From Taeniopygia guttata (lineage: Eukaryota > Chordata > Aves > Passeriformes > Estrildidae), in the NCBI RefSeq assembly GCF_048771995.1, contig NC_133026.1, positions 57,289,001-57,353,000 of the forward strand: a stretch of 64,000 nt of DNA. Direction: 5' to 3'. The notes below the pieces were generated by a model that was not told where the DNA came from, did not search any database, and worked only from the letters and a program-made list of their open reading frames with translations. This document shows positions 19,951 through 34,356 of the stretch, piece after piece; positions within the stretch are counted from its first letter, which is position 1; every line of letters starts with the position of its first letter. Made by a program: the position numbers and the translations under genes.

Positions 19951-20554
19951 GAGAAGAAAAAGGAAAAAAGGAAAAAAGAAAAAAAGGAAAAAAGGAAAAA
20001 AGGAAAAGGAGAAAAGGAAAAGGAGAAAAGGAAAAGGGGAAAAGGGGAAAAGGAAAAGGAAAAGGAAAAGGAAAAGGAAAAGGAAAAGGAAAAGGAAAAG
20101 GAAAAGGAAAAGGAAAAGGAAAAGGAAAAGGAAAAGGAAAAGGAAAAGGAAAAGGAAAAGGAAAAGGAAAAGGAAAAGGAAAAGGAAAAGGAAAAGGAAA
20201 AGGAAAAGGAAAAGGAAAAGGAAAAGGAAAAGGAAAAGGAAAAGGAAAAGGAAAAGGAAAAGGAAAAGGAAAAGGAAAAGGAAAAGGAAAAGGAAAAGGA
20301 AAAGGAAAGGAAAGGAAAGGAAAGGAAAGGAAAGGAAAGGAAAGGAAAGGAAAGGAAAGGAAAGGAAAGGAAAGGAAAGGAAAGGAAAGGAAAGGAAAGG
20401 AAAGGAAAGGAAAGGAAAGGAAAGGAAAGGAAAGGAAAGGAAAGGAAAGGAAAGGAAAGGAAAGGAAAGGAAAGGAAAGGAAAGGAAAGGAAAGGAAAGG
20501 AAAGAAAAGGAAAGGAAAGGAAAGGAAAGGAAAGGAAAGGAAAGGAAAGGAAAA
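19951..20554 (+). repeat. 600-bp homopurine microsatellite: (AAAAGG)n then (AAAGG)n
   Basis: After an irregular A/G-rich lead-in (19951-20047), 43 perfect AAAAGG hexamers fill 20048-20305. The array then switches abruptly to AAAGG pentamers (20306-20550, about 49 units) with one interruption near 20504 that restores a hexamer. The whole plus strand is purine. It is open in all three forward frames and one reverse frame, so the 208-277-codon frames here are low-complexity artefacts. Mirror-repeat homopurine DNA can form intramolecular triplex. Confidence 0.97.
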
Positions 20555-21174
20555 TCTCAGATTATGCACTCTGATGAAAAGCAGGCATCCCCCTTAAATG
20601 ATGCCATATTCTAATTTTTTCTTCTTGAAGACTACAAAAAAAAAAAAAAAAGCCCTAAAATATTTTTTTGGTGTCATTTAGCAGGCTTTTTGGGCCCCAT
20701 GTATACAGAGCTTTTCATGTGTCATTTGCGGGGGTTGGTGATTGATACTCAGATACAGAATTGGCTGCCTTTGGTCTTGACATATTTAAAAACTGCAGGC
20801 TTCCCAGTCTTCCCCATATGTTCCATTTATATATTGAAAACTAAGAAAAAGAAGGCAGATGTACAAGAGAAACAAGATGTTGGGTAAAGTGAAAGTTTGT
20901 TCCTCGGTTTATGTCTTATGTTTACGGATTCTTTGGCAAAAGTTGCAGACCCCTGTGGATAAAACACTTCTTTGGAAAGCTACATTGTACATGTGGAGTT
21001 TAATTTCTCATTTGTTGTTGTGGTCTTTTCTCTAAGATTCAACCTACTCAGTTGCCTGTTGGTAAGGAGGATGACCAGTTTGCTATACATCCAGGAAGAT
21101 GCTTACCAGCGGCTACAAGGACTTTGATACTATCTTAATTTGACCCAGAGGTATGACAAGATTATGTAGAGTCT

Positions 21175-21285
21175 GAATGCCCTGATTCCTCAGCTGTAAA
21201 ACAATAGCAATATCACAGTTTTACTTTAGAGTGGTGCTGTGAAGGCATACGTGTTAAAATCTGTAAGTTATTTAATTATTATAGT
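21175..21285 (+). mobile_element. Possible ancient MIR/CORE-type SINE remnant
   Basis: CTGATTCCTCAGCTGTAAAACAATAGCAAT followed by a GTGCTGTGAAGGCATACGTGTTAAAATCTGTAAG-like segment recalls the CCTCATCTGTAAAATGGGGATAAT core and tail of old amniote SINEs. It is heavily diverged, so an alignment would be needed to be sure. Confidence 0.35.
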
Positions 21286-24200
21286 AATGATGGTTTAGAA
21301 ATCTATTTTAAAAATAGGAAAATAGATTTTTCCCCTCTCAATGGAATTTCAATTAACTTTTTTTTTTTTTTTAATTTTGAAAATAATTGAGATGAAACTG
21401 TATGACTTTTCTCTTCTGGAAAAGGTAGCAATATTGAGAAAAACGTGCAAGCTTGTGTACAGGCTGATAAAAAAGGAGGATCACCAAAGGCTGACATCAG
21501 ATTAAATGAATCTGAAATAAAACAATACCATATAACCTGTGGGACATGTACTGAGATACTCTAATGTCATTGTCGCTCTGATTCTTAAGTTTTTCTAAAG
21601 CCTTCTGAGTTTACATTTTGTTGGAAAACTTTCTCACAAAATTTCTGTAAATAACATATTATTTTACATTCCTTCTTGGGGGTGGAGAAACTTGGTGTAC
21701 TAGTGGTTTGTCCAATGTCTTTGAAGAGGTGGCACATTCACTCTCCAATCCACTGTCACCTTTGGAAAAGTATAAAAGTTGGAGTCAGAAAATAAACTTC
21801 CTCTTTTACCTTGCAAAATAGCAGGTGGCTCGCATTGTGCTTTCTCCTGTCCTATAGCGACATGTCATGATGTTGGTTGCCAGTAAAGTCATTAATCCCA
21901 TAGGAATACTGTTTTTTTATATTAGGAGAAATTTTAACTGATTTCTTAAGGAGCTGACTATACAAAAATAATCCTAACTTACTTCATTAGAGTTCATCCT
22001 ATTCAGCATAATTTATTTTATATCAGAATTACACTTGGTTGGAAAGATAGATAACACACTTCAATTAATGTCTTCCTAATATAGCAAGATGGGTATAGTA
22101 TAAGATGCTTTACAAGATATTTGTCTTCATGAGGTGCCTAGTCTGCCTTATGTGATTAAGAATTAATAATGTGACAAAAAGCAGATAATGGACATGCCTT
22201 AGATAAAGTATATGTTCAATATGTTCATACATTGTCATGAGGTTAATGGAAATTATGCCTTGATGATTATTAAGTAAAAAAATAAAGCACCTTAAAATTG
22301 GAAATGTGAGGAGAGAGAAATGCAAGAGGAGCTCGAGGGCTCAAAGGCTTGAGGATGGGTGGAAAGGACTGGTAACAATCAAAGAATGATTGATGAAAAA
22401 GTTTCATGCATTCCTCCATGTAGCTTCTTTCTTGATACTTCTGTATTGAAGCATTCTTCACTTCCTTAATCCATCTTTGAGGACCACAGTGGCCCTAGAA
22501 TTAGGAGAAGCAATACATTTTACTGAGTAGCATAAACAGCTGCATCTAGTGAGCCAGACACCTCTGAATTGTAAGTCTAAACCAGGTGAGAGTTAAAAGC
22601 AGATGTCATAAGCCGAGTACAGGTGAGGAGTTTTCATAAGCAGTTGGCTGTACTTGGGATTGGGTGAAAGCTATCTCAGTTGTTGTTGACAAGCTTTTCA
22701 CTTGTAAAAAATTATTGAGTCCCTTTTGAAAAAGCTTTTTGGATTTCTTCTTAATTTTCTTTACTCTAGTAGAATACAGGCCAGAAGGCCAAGGAAAACC
22801 ATGTCTTTCGTGGAAATGTTTAGTTCCTCTCCTTTTGTTCTGAAATCCATCTATCTCTAAGACGGCTATTGTCTCCTGTCTTGCTGTTGTCAAGGGCTGT
22901 AGTGCTTGAACTCTTCTGTCAAACAACTGTACTGAAAAACAGAGAATTATCAATTCTGCTCTTTTCTTATTTCTATCAAGTTCATACTGCTTGTATTCCT
23001 CTGTATTTTATAAATATTGGTTTTTCCAGCACTGTTGTCCAAAGGCAAAGTTTTTTCTTGGTTATGTAAAAAATCTTAATGTGTCACACTTACAAATAGA
23101 TCTTTTTAAAATAGTTACAAATCTGAAGCTTTGCATATATCAATATACTTTTCTAGGTAAGCAGAGCTTGTGAATTTATTTTTTTTTAGTGAATTTTTTT
23201 TTCATTTCTTTTGATATCATGAGAGAATAATACTGAAAATTTTTGGTCTAAACATTTGGTGTCATAGAAATAGTGTCAAGAAGTAGGTTAAAGTTTATGC
23301 TTATTATGATAATCCTAAATAGTTGTTGCAAAACAGCAAAAACGTGTTTATGTAATAAGAAAAGCCTATTTTATTTCAAAAAAACAGAATACTATATTTT
23401 ACATACTAGCTTTGCTAGGGGTGTTAAGGCATTATTCTATTTTTCTGGCAGCTTGTAACTGTGGAAGGGTCTTTTTCCTGGAGGGAGCGGCCAATTGTAT
23501 ATGGCTGATGAAAAATTTGAAAATCTATAAAAAATTACGTTATGATTTTTTCATTTTACAAGTAAATAGATTTTATAGGGAAACATAATTTTTGCCTTGC
23601 ATACAAACAAATTCTTTCTAAATGTATGATTCAGCCATGAAATCTTGAATGCCAGCTCAATGACTATGTAAATTTCTTAGAGTCAGAAGATGTAAGCACT
23701 AATTACTGGCCTTTGTGCTTACAACTGACTTCAGAATTGTTCAATTCATTATGCTGCTTTCACAATAAACCCCAGAAGCAAAAAAACTTGTCATTCAAAA
23801 TGACATAGCACATTTTATCCTAATCAAGACAAAGGGTCAATGAAGCTGACCCAGCAATGGAACTCTGACATTCTCTATGTTTAGAGGCCCTGGCAGTCCT
23901 CTGCTTGCAAAATCAATTGTAGTTTAAGACTCTGATTATGTAAGATTTCAAGTATCTTAATTCCCCTTGGTTTCTTCAGGATTCCTGTTTCACGGTACTG
24001 GCTACCCATGAAAAGGAGGTGATTATTCAAATTACTACAGTGTTCACTCTATGTACAGTCTTACACAATGCACCTCTTGCCTGCTTTTAAAAAGTCAGTG
24101 CCATTTGCTAACTGAAGTAAGAAACACATTTTCCTCCTTTTTTTTCCCAACAACAGAGTTCCATTATTATTGGTGATTTCCTCCTATCATAAACAATATC

Positions 24201-27200
24201 TGAATCTGTGAAACACTAGCAATGCTTGTTATTTAATTGATTTCCACACCCACACCCCCCTCACACTAAATGGCTGATAAATGAGGATATATTACATCTT
24301 TGAGGCTCTTTCCTTTACTGGCCCCTCACTTTAATGAAATTACCATGAACACCTTTGATATTACTTCTGCATGTTTGAGAGAAAAGAAATCTGAAAAATT
24401 GAAAAGTCCCTAAAAAAAATCCAACAAAATGAGTAAGACAAAATATCTGGATTAATAATTTTTAAATGACTTTTTAAATTTCTGTTGCACTAAATTTGAA
24501 GAATGATCTACATATCAAGTGGCTTAAAAGTAATCTGGGTATAATAAAGTATCAAGGTAGATTTAAAGAAAATATTTTTAGTATTGGGTTTTGATAGCTA
24601 TTTTTACTTTTTTTGAAGTTTTATAATAGATTCTAAAAATTATTTGAAGCTTTTCTCTGAAAACATAAGGACTGTGGACTTGGTGTGGTTTTAAATGAGC
24701 CTCTCACATAAACAGTTTGTTTCAGGGAACTGTTTTTAGAAGAAGACAAAATATTTTAAGACCTACAGTATAATTATTAGAATTGTTAGTATTGTAATTG
24801 GGTCCAAATATGGCACTCAGCTGCAGTCAAATATGCAGCAAGTATATAATGTACAATTAAATCCGTCATGACAATACACAATGAACTTCGGTGTTAAAAA
24901 AGGAGAGGTATTTTCTGCAATAGAGTGTAACATTGTTTGCAAATAATTGTTATTGCATAGAAGAGTTTCCCCCCTACTCTCCCCCTCCCTGGTCCTTTTC
25001 TACTCTCTCCACTTGAGTCCTGTGATAGATGTAAAGAAACAGCATATTTACTTTTCATACTTACTTACAATTTAAATAGCACTACAAAAATTTAGAAGAA
25101 GAGAAGAAAAGGAGTCATGGTGTTCTGAGACAGAGTAAGTATAATAAATTGTGTTATGGAAATCAAAGTCATTGTCTTATGCTATTAAGAGACATCACTT
25201 CTCTCTTCTTTCAATAAACTTTAGCAAGTGTCAAATGCCTTGAAACTTCTATTTGAGTAAAATTTTTGACTCTATGCCAAACATTTGCCTTTTAATTCTA
25301 GCATTATCAGCTTAGTAGCTAAATATGATCACAAACAGAAAAAAAACACCATCTGTGGTAATATCATTCATAATAAAGATATTGTCAGAAAGGATGTGGA
25401 AAGATTCACTCACTCTCATGGTAATTCAATATCATGGGCACAAAGTCATATACCATAATATATTCAGTTATTTTTGGTGTGAAAATAAAATTTCCTCTCT
25501 CTGACCTTTTTATTTTTTAAATTCATTTTCAGCCTCCATTTAATCTGATAAACACCCCCTCTTAAAAAAAAAAACCAAAACAACAACCAAAAAAAAAAAA
25601 AGCCAACCAAACAATCAAAATTCCACAACTCCCTCCCTCAAAAACCCAAACTCCCAAATCCTTAACTCCAAAATATCTTTAAAACTGTGCTAGCATGGGA
25701 TTGGTGTTTGTGCTTTTTTGGGTTTTTTTTGTTGTTTTGTTTTCCCCATGTCTAGTTTAAAAGGGAAGAGAAAAATACCAAGTTGTGAATATATTTTTCA
25801 GAATCAAATTTGTGGTGCTTTTATTTAGTCATAATAATTTAGTCATTGTCCTTCATATAGCTTGGAGGAATCTGTAGTTCTTGGAAGATATTTTTCACTT
25901 AGCACAGAGAATTGAGCCACTTCATTTATTCTTGATCCCCTCACCCACTTCAGTCAGACATATATGCAGCCCTTCTATAGTTGAAACCACAGTTTATGCA
26001 CCATCAACAATTGCTTGAGTTTGTATCCACTGATTTGTGGAAATTGAGGTCACACTTCATGGTCCTCCAGTTTCCCCTCTGAAGCTGCTCCTGTGGTTGG
26101 GTGCCCTGTGGCTCTCAGTGGGTGGGGTGTGTCGGTCTGCAACACATCTGCTACTTCACTTTCTGCTCATCCCATTCGTATTCAGACCTTGTGAAACAAG
26201 CTGACAGTTCATCCTCAAGGAGCAGCAGCAAAAGTGTTCAGTTCAAAGGATACTGTTAAAAAACAACTGCAATTCCTTTTCAGTCTTGTTAGAGCTGCTC
26301 TCTTTTTTACTCCAGTTCAAGCTAAGTCGTATGAAGAATTACCAGCTGTGCAGCATTGATTTGAACTGTAATAATGTGCTTGAAGATTCACTTCTAAAAC
26401 TAAGAGGAAAGCTGAGCATTCTTGCCAATGTCGATGGCAACAGTTATTGAGGTTGTCCATAGGCTGAGGGTGAAAGATTCAGTTCTCTTTTTTCTTCCAA
26501 ATCCCTATCAAAACATTTATGTCAGTGTCATGGTGTCCTTTCTTTCTTTCGATCAGACATACTGTGCAATTCCTGCATGCCCATGTTTGTGTTCAGACTG
26601 TATCATACCTCAGGAAAGCAGCTATTTTATAAACTAGGATTAAATGTAGCATTAATTTTACAGTAAAGTCATTAGTTGCAGGTGAATTACACCATGAGTT
26701 CTGTTTATGCACTGAAACATTGTTTGAAAAGGTCATTTCAATGCAGCATATGTTTCTTTTTTGCTTTGCCCTAATCCTCATTGTTTCAAGCATTACTGTT
26801 CCAGAAAGAATGGCTGAATATATTTCTTCTGGTAGTTGTTAAAAATTAACTGAATACAAGTGAATGTTTGCTTACAAATAGACTATTTCTTGGTCTCTGG
26901 GCTGGAAAATCCCATTGTACTCCCAAGACACAGCTCCAGCTATGAGTATTGCTCTTACAAAAGATTGAAATTCCACTCCTCACAGCAAATGACATTGTGC
27001 CTTTACATGAAGAATGCCAGACTGTATTTCTAGCTTGATATTGATCACATTAAGGTGTTACAAATGTTGCATAGGAGTACATGATCATACATTCTCGAAT
27101 CTTACCTATGTGGCAGGTAACAGCATCCCCCTTTAAACACAGGATGTACCCTGGGTACCTTTACGCATACAATCTAATTCACATTAGGTCTTACTCTTGT

Positions 27201-28464
27201 GTTTCCAAGGGGAAATATGGAGCAACATAAATTTTGGCCTCAAGATCTACACTACCCTGTAGATTCACTCAGAAGGTATTGAAGCTCAGGTTTTGCAATA
27301 GTCAGGATTTTGAACAGTTACACATGTGCTGGCTTTTCTGGAAATGCCTCTATCAATAATGGTAATGAATCAATCAAGTGGTAATGCTTTATTTTAAGTA
27401 ATCAGTTCTATTTAGGCTCTGTTATGATCCCACTCTAAGAATGCTGACTCAATATATTTTAATGGCTCTGAATTAAATGTTTTGGAATTTCTACTCCATG
27501 AGAAATTCTTCAGCAGCAATGCTTAGATTCAAGAAAAGTAAAAGCAAAACAAAAGCCTAGTCTTTCTGAGAGATGAAAATTTAACTTTTTGAACAGCTGT
27601 AATAAGCAGTGGCATTAGTTTAGTTTATGCAAAAGATACATTCCTTCTTGAAGAGCAGTGTTTTTCCATACTTTAAAATTTTCTTGCTTAGTTTGGTTAA
27701 TATATCCTCTCTTTCACAAGAGAACTTGAGATCTCTGTTCTCCCACCATGGCCTCAGTGAGACATCTTTTCTGTTATGCTGAAGCAACTGATCAAGAGCA
27801 GCTCTCTATTCTGCCAAGGAAAGACCCACTTGGATATCTGTACCTGAAAGGACACCAAAGATAAGCTCAAGACTTCCCAGAAAATTCTTTTGTACATAGC
27901 ACATGTTAGTAAGTATGTCACAAATTGCTGGCTGCAAAAGGATATGCACTAATTATACTAGGGAGCAGGACGCTGAGTGGATTATGAAAGTCAGTTTTAT
28001 GGTTGCTTTTTTTTTTTTTTTTTTTTGGTTTTGACTATTTGGGAATTTTGTCTCTTCGGACCAAGAGGGAGTTGGGATTTTTCAAGTGGTCTTTGTTTTG
28101 CTGTGGAGAGACCTGCTAATAATTCTAGTTACTACTAAAGGGAAGCTGAGGAGACTGAGAGCTGAAGGTAAAACAGGTGCCTTACCTGTTTTTACCTGAA
28201 GGGAATAATGCCCTGATGGAAATTGTTTCATACGTAGAAAAGTCTATGTATCTGTACTCTTTTGTTAATTCTGTCCGACATTTTTTTTTTTTGTTCTGTT
28301 GTATTGATGTAGCATCTTACATTTTTATTTATTTACTTATTTTTTAAAATGTTTAGTACATATATGGTCAACCTGTAACAGCACAAAACTGCAATTTAAT
28401 TACTTATTTCTCTTTATGGTCTGCAAGACACAAGAATGCTATATAGATTCAAATCATGCTGCCT

Positions 28465-28600
28465 TGGTTTGCCTGTCTGTCAAATGGGATAAAAGATGTG
28501 TTGGAAAGATGCATCTTAAAGATCTTATAATTATTTGAAGATGAGCATCCAGCACAAGCATAAGATAGAAATTTTGAGGAAGATATATGAATAATATAAA
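28465..28600 (+). mobile_element. Possible ancient SINE/LINE tail remnant
   Basis: TTGGTTTGCCTGTCTGTCAAATGGGATAA resembles the CAGTTTCCCCATCTGTAAAATGGG core shared by ancient amniote SINEs. It is followed by an AAGATCTTATAATTATTTGAAG-like degraded tail. The call rests on pattern memory only. Confidence 0.35.
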
Positions 28601-29825
28601 AAATTGTAAAGATGCTATGCAGCATTACATACAATCTTCCCCAATGTATTTTTGCTGATATTCCACTACCTTTCCATAGATTTTTTTTTTTTCTTATTTT
28701 TCTTTTCTTCCTTCTACAGGTACCTTTTGAAAGTATGTTGACCTATTGCTAGGTCTCAACATGACATAGATGGAATTGATTGTAAACTCTGAAGCATTTT
28801 GCATGTTAATACCATATGAATGCCAAGGTGATCACTTCAGCTGCACTGTGCAATTTAAGGTTTCTGTATGGCAGCTGTTTTTTTCATTTCTTGAAAAGGT
28901 TTTAAATTATATTTCCTATGGCACTAAGGTTATCTACTCATATTTCACCTATCAGTAATTTTTGAACTGTTCTTAAATTGCAACCAGATTTTAGATGTGA
29001 TTTGAAAAAAGATTTATCAATCAATTCTACCTGTAAGGAGAAGACAAGCTGCTATTAATTTTGTCAACTAACTGTTTCCAAATGCTCAACTTCTTCAGCA
29101 TGTTCAGAGACAAGTCCATGTTTCTAACAAGCTATGTCATAATTATCTCTGGCAGCAATGTTCTTCCTTGTCTCTGGGGATGAAGATTTAATGCTACAGC
29201 CATTGAAAGGAAGACTAAGGAAGTAGATGCATATGGGTAAACAAGTTTGAGCAATTTAATGACTCTCTTTTTGTCATTTCTGTCAAATATTTCCACTCTC
29301 TAGATTCTTTTTTTGTTATAGATTTGTGATCTTTTCCTTCCTTTAGAGTTCTATTTTTTATAATCTTTAGTTCCAAAAGCCTTCCATTCCCAGCCTCAAT
29401 CTTTGCTACCTTTGCATGAGTTTCCACAGCTCCACTTACACCAAATACCTCTTTTTTTTAATGTAATTTTGTTATTTATTACATTTTCTGTCAAAATTGC
29501 ATTTATTGTACAGCCTGACAAATGATCTTGTGCAAACATTTAAACTATTGCTAAAATGCATCATGGGGTTCTTTTGGACAAAAAACCATTACAGGTTTTA
29601 TTGGAAATGTTTAAGGTTTTTTTTCCTGGAAACCTTGACTCCAATAAGATTTGAACAAACCTGATTTTTTTTTCTACAACAACTGATTCAGCTGAAGTCT
29701 TATAACCATTTCTCTCAAACTTGCAAAGTATTTGCATGAACTTTGAGAACAGATCAGAAGAGTGTTCTGCATGATTCCCAAAATATTCAAAGATTGCCTT
29801 TAAGGAATATACACATGAAAAAAAA

Positions 29826-29911
29826 TTGCTTGCCATAAGGGAGTATTTCTTGTGTTTTTCTAATCTCCTTGCTTGCCATAAAAGAGTATTTCCTGTGTTT
29901 TTATATTTTCT
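29826..29911 (+). repeat. Tandem duplication, 43-bp period, two copies
   Basis: TTGCTTGCCATAAGGGAGTATTTCTTGTGTTTTT is repeated 43 bp later as TTGCTTGCCATAAAAGAGTATTTCCTGTGTTTTT, with three substitutions over the aligned part. It is a local duplication that has begun to diverge. Confidence 0.85.
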
Positions 29912-32909
29912 AAAAATCATTGCCTGAAATTGTACATATTTTATCCAACAGTAGGTTCAGGATTAATTTTCGTTTCTTTCCTATGGCTTCTCATTTTTTC
30001 CTGTACAGAGAGCTCTTCTCTCCCTTGCTATAGTGGATCTCTGGTGAGGCAGAGATATATAAATAATCTCAAGTATATTCAATTCTCATTGTAATTGAGG
30101 ACAGGTAAATAAAAGTTAATGGAAGAATTGGGCTAGAGAAATAATAAACCAAATAAAATATGTACAAAACCCATTTGAAACTAATAGTCATTAACTTACA
30201 TTTCTATCACCCCTGTTTGCCATCATCTGACCTAAGAGGAAGATCTGAACTAATAAGAGGCAAAATATGGAGTTCTATCAATGACAAAAATACTTCTTAT
30301 GTCCCTGATTCCTCGTAATATCCATGCTGCATAGGTCCTTGTGGTATATTGTTGAGTCTCATTTCACTTCATGAGGGTTCTTTGAATAAATGTTTCTAAT
30401 GTAAAGGATTAAATTCAAATAAATTTATTTTTCTTTCATGTATTTTATTTTTTAAAGTAATTTCCATTTTTAATATACCTTAGTCTTTTTAATACTGTTT
30501 AATAGAGACATAATTGAAGTGAAAATGAGTAAATAATACTGTAAATTGCTAGTTCCTGTATTTTTTAGTGTATTTATCCACACAAATTAATTTGCAAATT
30601 CAGTATTTTTGATCAAGGTCAAACCAAATGATTTATTAAGAAATTTTGAAAACAATAAACACAACAGAAACCAATTCTTCTATGGGCCAGTTAGGAAATG
30701 GTACTGGTTTTAGAAATTTTAAGGTTTAAGGTCTCTGTATGGTACTGGGGCTCTGCTTAAGCCTCATTGATTTTTAGTGGGAGTTGCTGGACCTATTGAA
30801 AAGAAAATAGATACCTTTGAATGTTCAGCAACAAAGAAGCAGCTCCCATCTCTGTGTTACTCTAGTGACAAATGTTGGCTGGCTTCTCAGCACAAAAGAA
30901 AAGAGCTCTTTCAATAGGCAGAGCTTATACTTGCAATTCTGATGCTGTCAAGCTTGAAAAGGAAAATCCTACCATCTCCACTGTCCTTATATCTGGAGTC
31001 AGTATCACTTGTAGGTAATGAAACAACAGGCACCTTGCAAATCTCTGTGTACAGAGATGAAAAAAATCAGGATTCAGCTTACAAAGACAGACAGCAATCC
31101 CTAACAGCAAAGTAAAACAATCATTGCAGTATGAAATATTTCAGATGAGTCCTGTGGAAATAAATTGCTGTTTCCCTGTGGTAAATTACCATTGCCTTAT
31201 GGTAACAGCATAAGAACCTTCTGATTTGATAGTTCAATATGAAGGAGTTTCTCAAACAAATGAGGAATGTGGGGATTTCTTAATAGTAGAAAATGAAACA
31301 AATGTCACAGCAATTGCTGTATTGAAGCAAAGTCGTGATTTACTTGGTCTGTTACGCACTAAATCAGCATGGAACATGTACTAATAGTAGTTTTGGCAAG
31401 CAGGAAGCAGGGCAAAGCAAAGATGGTTCGTGACTATTTGGACTGTAATCCTGCAGCCCCATGTTTGTGTGTAGCTTCTCAAAGCTGCTGGCAGTGTAGG
31501 AGTGGGAAGAAGCCACTGGTAAAGGGTCTTTACTGAGCATGGAGAGAAGGAGGAGTAAAGTTGTAAGCAGGCTCACAGCAGATGATTAGGATAACAAGGG
31601 ATCACCCCTGACTATGATAGCAAATGTGAGGACAGTTTACAAAATTAATTCTGGCACAGTCCTACAAACTTGGCTTTCTTGTTTAGAGTGTGGTTATTTA
31701 TTCCTTTTAATAGCTAAAATAAGCTGTTGTGTAGATGTAGTGTCATATATTGTATAATGGAAAAAGAGAATGTTGGCATCAGGTCATTCTAGTGCTATTC
31801 TTAATATATAATGGGATGCCATTGAATTTAATAATCTGTAGATTACTTAAATGCTGTTTAGAGGAAGAAGCATTCCCTGATAATGGTGGCTTCAAACGAT
31901 AGAGTGCTATCTCACCCCGGTCATTCCTCTATTAATTATTTATGTTCATCCTTGAAAGCTGCTCCATTTGCAACTAGAAAGGAATATCCAAGCACTTTGT
32001 CCTGTGCTGTTTTTTAATATTAAATTACATTTATAAAAGCAGATTTTTTAATTTATTTCTTTAAAATGCATAATTTCTTCATGAGTTTAAGTGCATAATG
32101 CTTTCTGTACTTTATTATTTTGCTCTCTGTACTTTATTATTTGAGTCCCTTTACCTCTATAAAATTTCATTTAATTTTCATTTTATGCATAGAGTGAAAT
32201 GCTTTTCAGGAACTTTCCTTCATGTTGAGTTTTTGTAAGCATTTGAAGTACAAATTCTACAAAATAGCAAAATTACTCTAATAGTATATTCTTAGGAGAA
32301 ATAGGAAATCAACACACCATACTGCTGTAACAGCTTTTATTTTCTGTTTTGCATAGGTTCTAACTTTCAAATGAATTTTCTGTTAAGTGACATAGTAAAA
32401 ACACTGAAATATAAAAAAACATTATATGTGATTCATGAAAGCCTTCATTGGTCCAGTCCTCTACTTCTTTACAAGACCAATGAATTACTTTCAATTGGAT
32501 ACATATGATTTTTTTTATATCTCAGTCAATTTACTGAAAGAATGTTGCAGAAGACATTAATATTTCTGCCAAAAAAAAAAAAAAAATCATCTCTATTGTG
32601 ATCATTGTAACTTTGATTTGCGTCTGTCCATTTAATCACAATGAAGAGGAGTATCCTCATTGTGTTCTTGCGTGGGTTGTGGATGTCAGGATGCAGAGAA
32701 TTGTTCCGTCATACTCATTTCTGATAATTTTTTTTAAGGATTTTAAAGCAAGTTTTTGTTGGCAAATCTTCATGAATTCTCAAAGACATAAAATTTCAGT
32801 TACTATTTCTCTAACCTCAGTTCTTCTGCCTTGCATATGACATCTAAAATTCATCACAGATGCTTTTACATTTTAAGATGGCTCATTTTAGTGTGACACC
32901 ACATGGACT

Positions 32910-32965
32910 CAGTGATACTAAAGGTTTTTTCCAGCCTAAGTGACCCTGTGAATTTCTGTGAATAT
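32910..32965 (+). mobile_element. CR1 LINE 3' tip, plus orientation
   Basis: GATACTAAAGGTTTTTTCCAGCCTAAGTGACCCTGTGAATTTCTGTGAA corresponds to the terminal 50 bases of a CR1 element (TCTTTTCCAACCTAAGTGATTCTGTGATTCTGTGA type). Only the extreme 3' end is present, a severe 5' truncation typical of this LINE. Confidence 0.7.
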
Positions 32966-34356
32966 ATTGTTTTGTATAACTTAATCATAATTCAATCTCA
33001 AATGAATAGCTAAACTAATAGCAAAACTAATGCAATCATTCTTTTCTAGCCTTTTCTCTAAGCCTTTAGCACTTCTAGGAATTTTCTCAATTCCAGCTAC
33101 TCGTGAACACATTTATAATAGTGATGTGGGGTTTCTCACTATTTTTTTTTAAAGAAAGGAGAAAAATATTTTGGTAAATCCATGTAAGTGCTATAATACA
33201 AATAGAAATAGCACAGCCCTTTTCTGAGACTTTCTAAAATCAGAGTGATTATCTATTACAGAGGCATATTTCCTAGCAGAAAATATTCAAGGTGTTCCTT
33301 ACTAACTAAATTTGTATTACTGTGCATGCAGGGAGACATGAAATTCCAGGAGTGTAACAAAAAGAACAAAGGCAGTCAGCATGCTTTTCACAGCATTCTG
33401 AAACATAGACACAAGAGGATGAGGTGTGTGAACATTAAATTTTAAAAGCTTCTTATACTTCAGAAAGCCTTTAAAACTATAAAAAATTTAAAGGATTTAT
33501 AAAAACTACATATGCACAGTCATCAAAAGAGCTTGAAATATGTTTGGAAAGATCAAAGAGGAATATCATACATTATCATATGATGGAGGAAGGAGAAGAG
33601 AGGGAGAAGGGAGAACAAATTTCTGGAGTTTGGTGTTGCAGGTGAAGCACAGAACTGAGGATAAAGGTCTGCTTTTCACAGTCTTCTCTGGCACACAGTG
33701 TTTGCCATCTTCACTTTTTATATCCATCTTAGTGCTACTTAGAAAACTGTAGAAGGAGGTGGGGTGTGAAATGTCTGAACAACCCATGATATTCTGTGGA
33801 AAAGAAATGTGCCAGTTTTAGTGCTTGAATGGCTGTAATTATCATATTGTGGGCGAAAGTGCTGAAGGCTTAACATTTCAGTGAAGTATGGTAGGATTAT
33901 ACAATGCAAGATGTTGATATATACCTATAACTTTCATATGATATAGTGTGTCATTAAAAGCAACAACAGAACACCCGTTGCCTTAAGGCTAAAACCATAG
34001 ATGAAATTTAGGTATTTTCTAAAGGTCCCTTTATATAGATTCTGTGGATTATTTGCAATAGGCTTACTCTGTGGCACTTGGCAGTTCAAAGAGTTCCTTT
34101 GGTTTTACTATGGCAAGTGTACTGCCAAACTTGGGATTTCAATGCACTCCCTTCTAAGCAATTACAATGTCCTTCAGGATATTTAAGGAGCTATTTATAC
34201 AGCTTGCATCTTTATCTCCCTTTTTCTGTCTTCTTTTTTTTTCACCTTAATTTAAGGGGTGATGTCAGGTTAAATTTTGATCAAGTTTTACATTTATGAA
34301 GTTTTCTTTAAAAATATAAAACAAAGAAGCCACAAAAGCAAAAAACAAACATGACA
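32966..34356. other. Intergenic DNA, nothing recognised
   Basis: AT-rich DNA with a few frames near 70 codons (33540-33787, both strands) and no recognisable domains. Confidence 0.55.

Larger units (their letters stand above)
20555..32899. other. Long repeat-poor gene desert
   Basis: About 12 kb of AT-rich DNA with no supported gene. It holds homopolymer runs (for example T runs at 21358-21372 and 28009-28026, A runs at 25564-25602), a 43-bp tandem duplication at 29826, a short duplicated TCTGTACTTTATTATTT at about 32103-32142, and two faint ancient repeats listed separately. All frames are short and unrecognised. Confidence 0.55.

Noticed and set aside
19764..20614. Open frames of 208-277 codons on both strands
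   Set aside because: They are translations of the AAAAGG/AAAGG microsatellite (Lys/Gly/Glu/Arg or Phe/Pro/Leu/Ser runs) and are open only because the repeat contains no stop codons.
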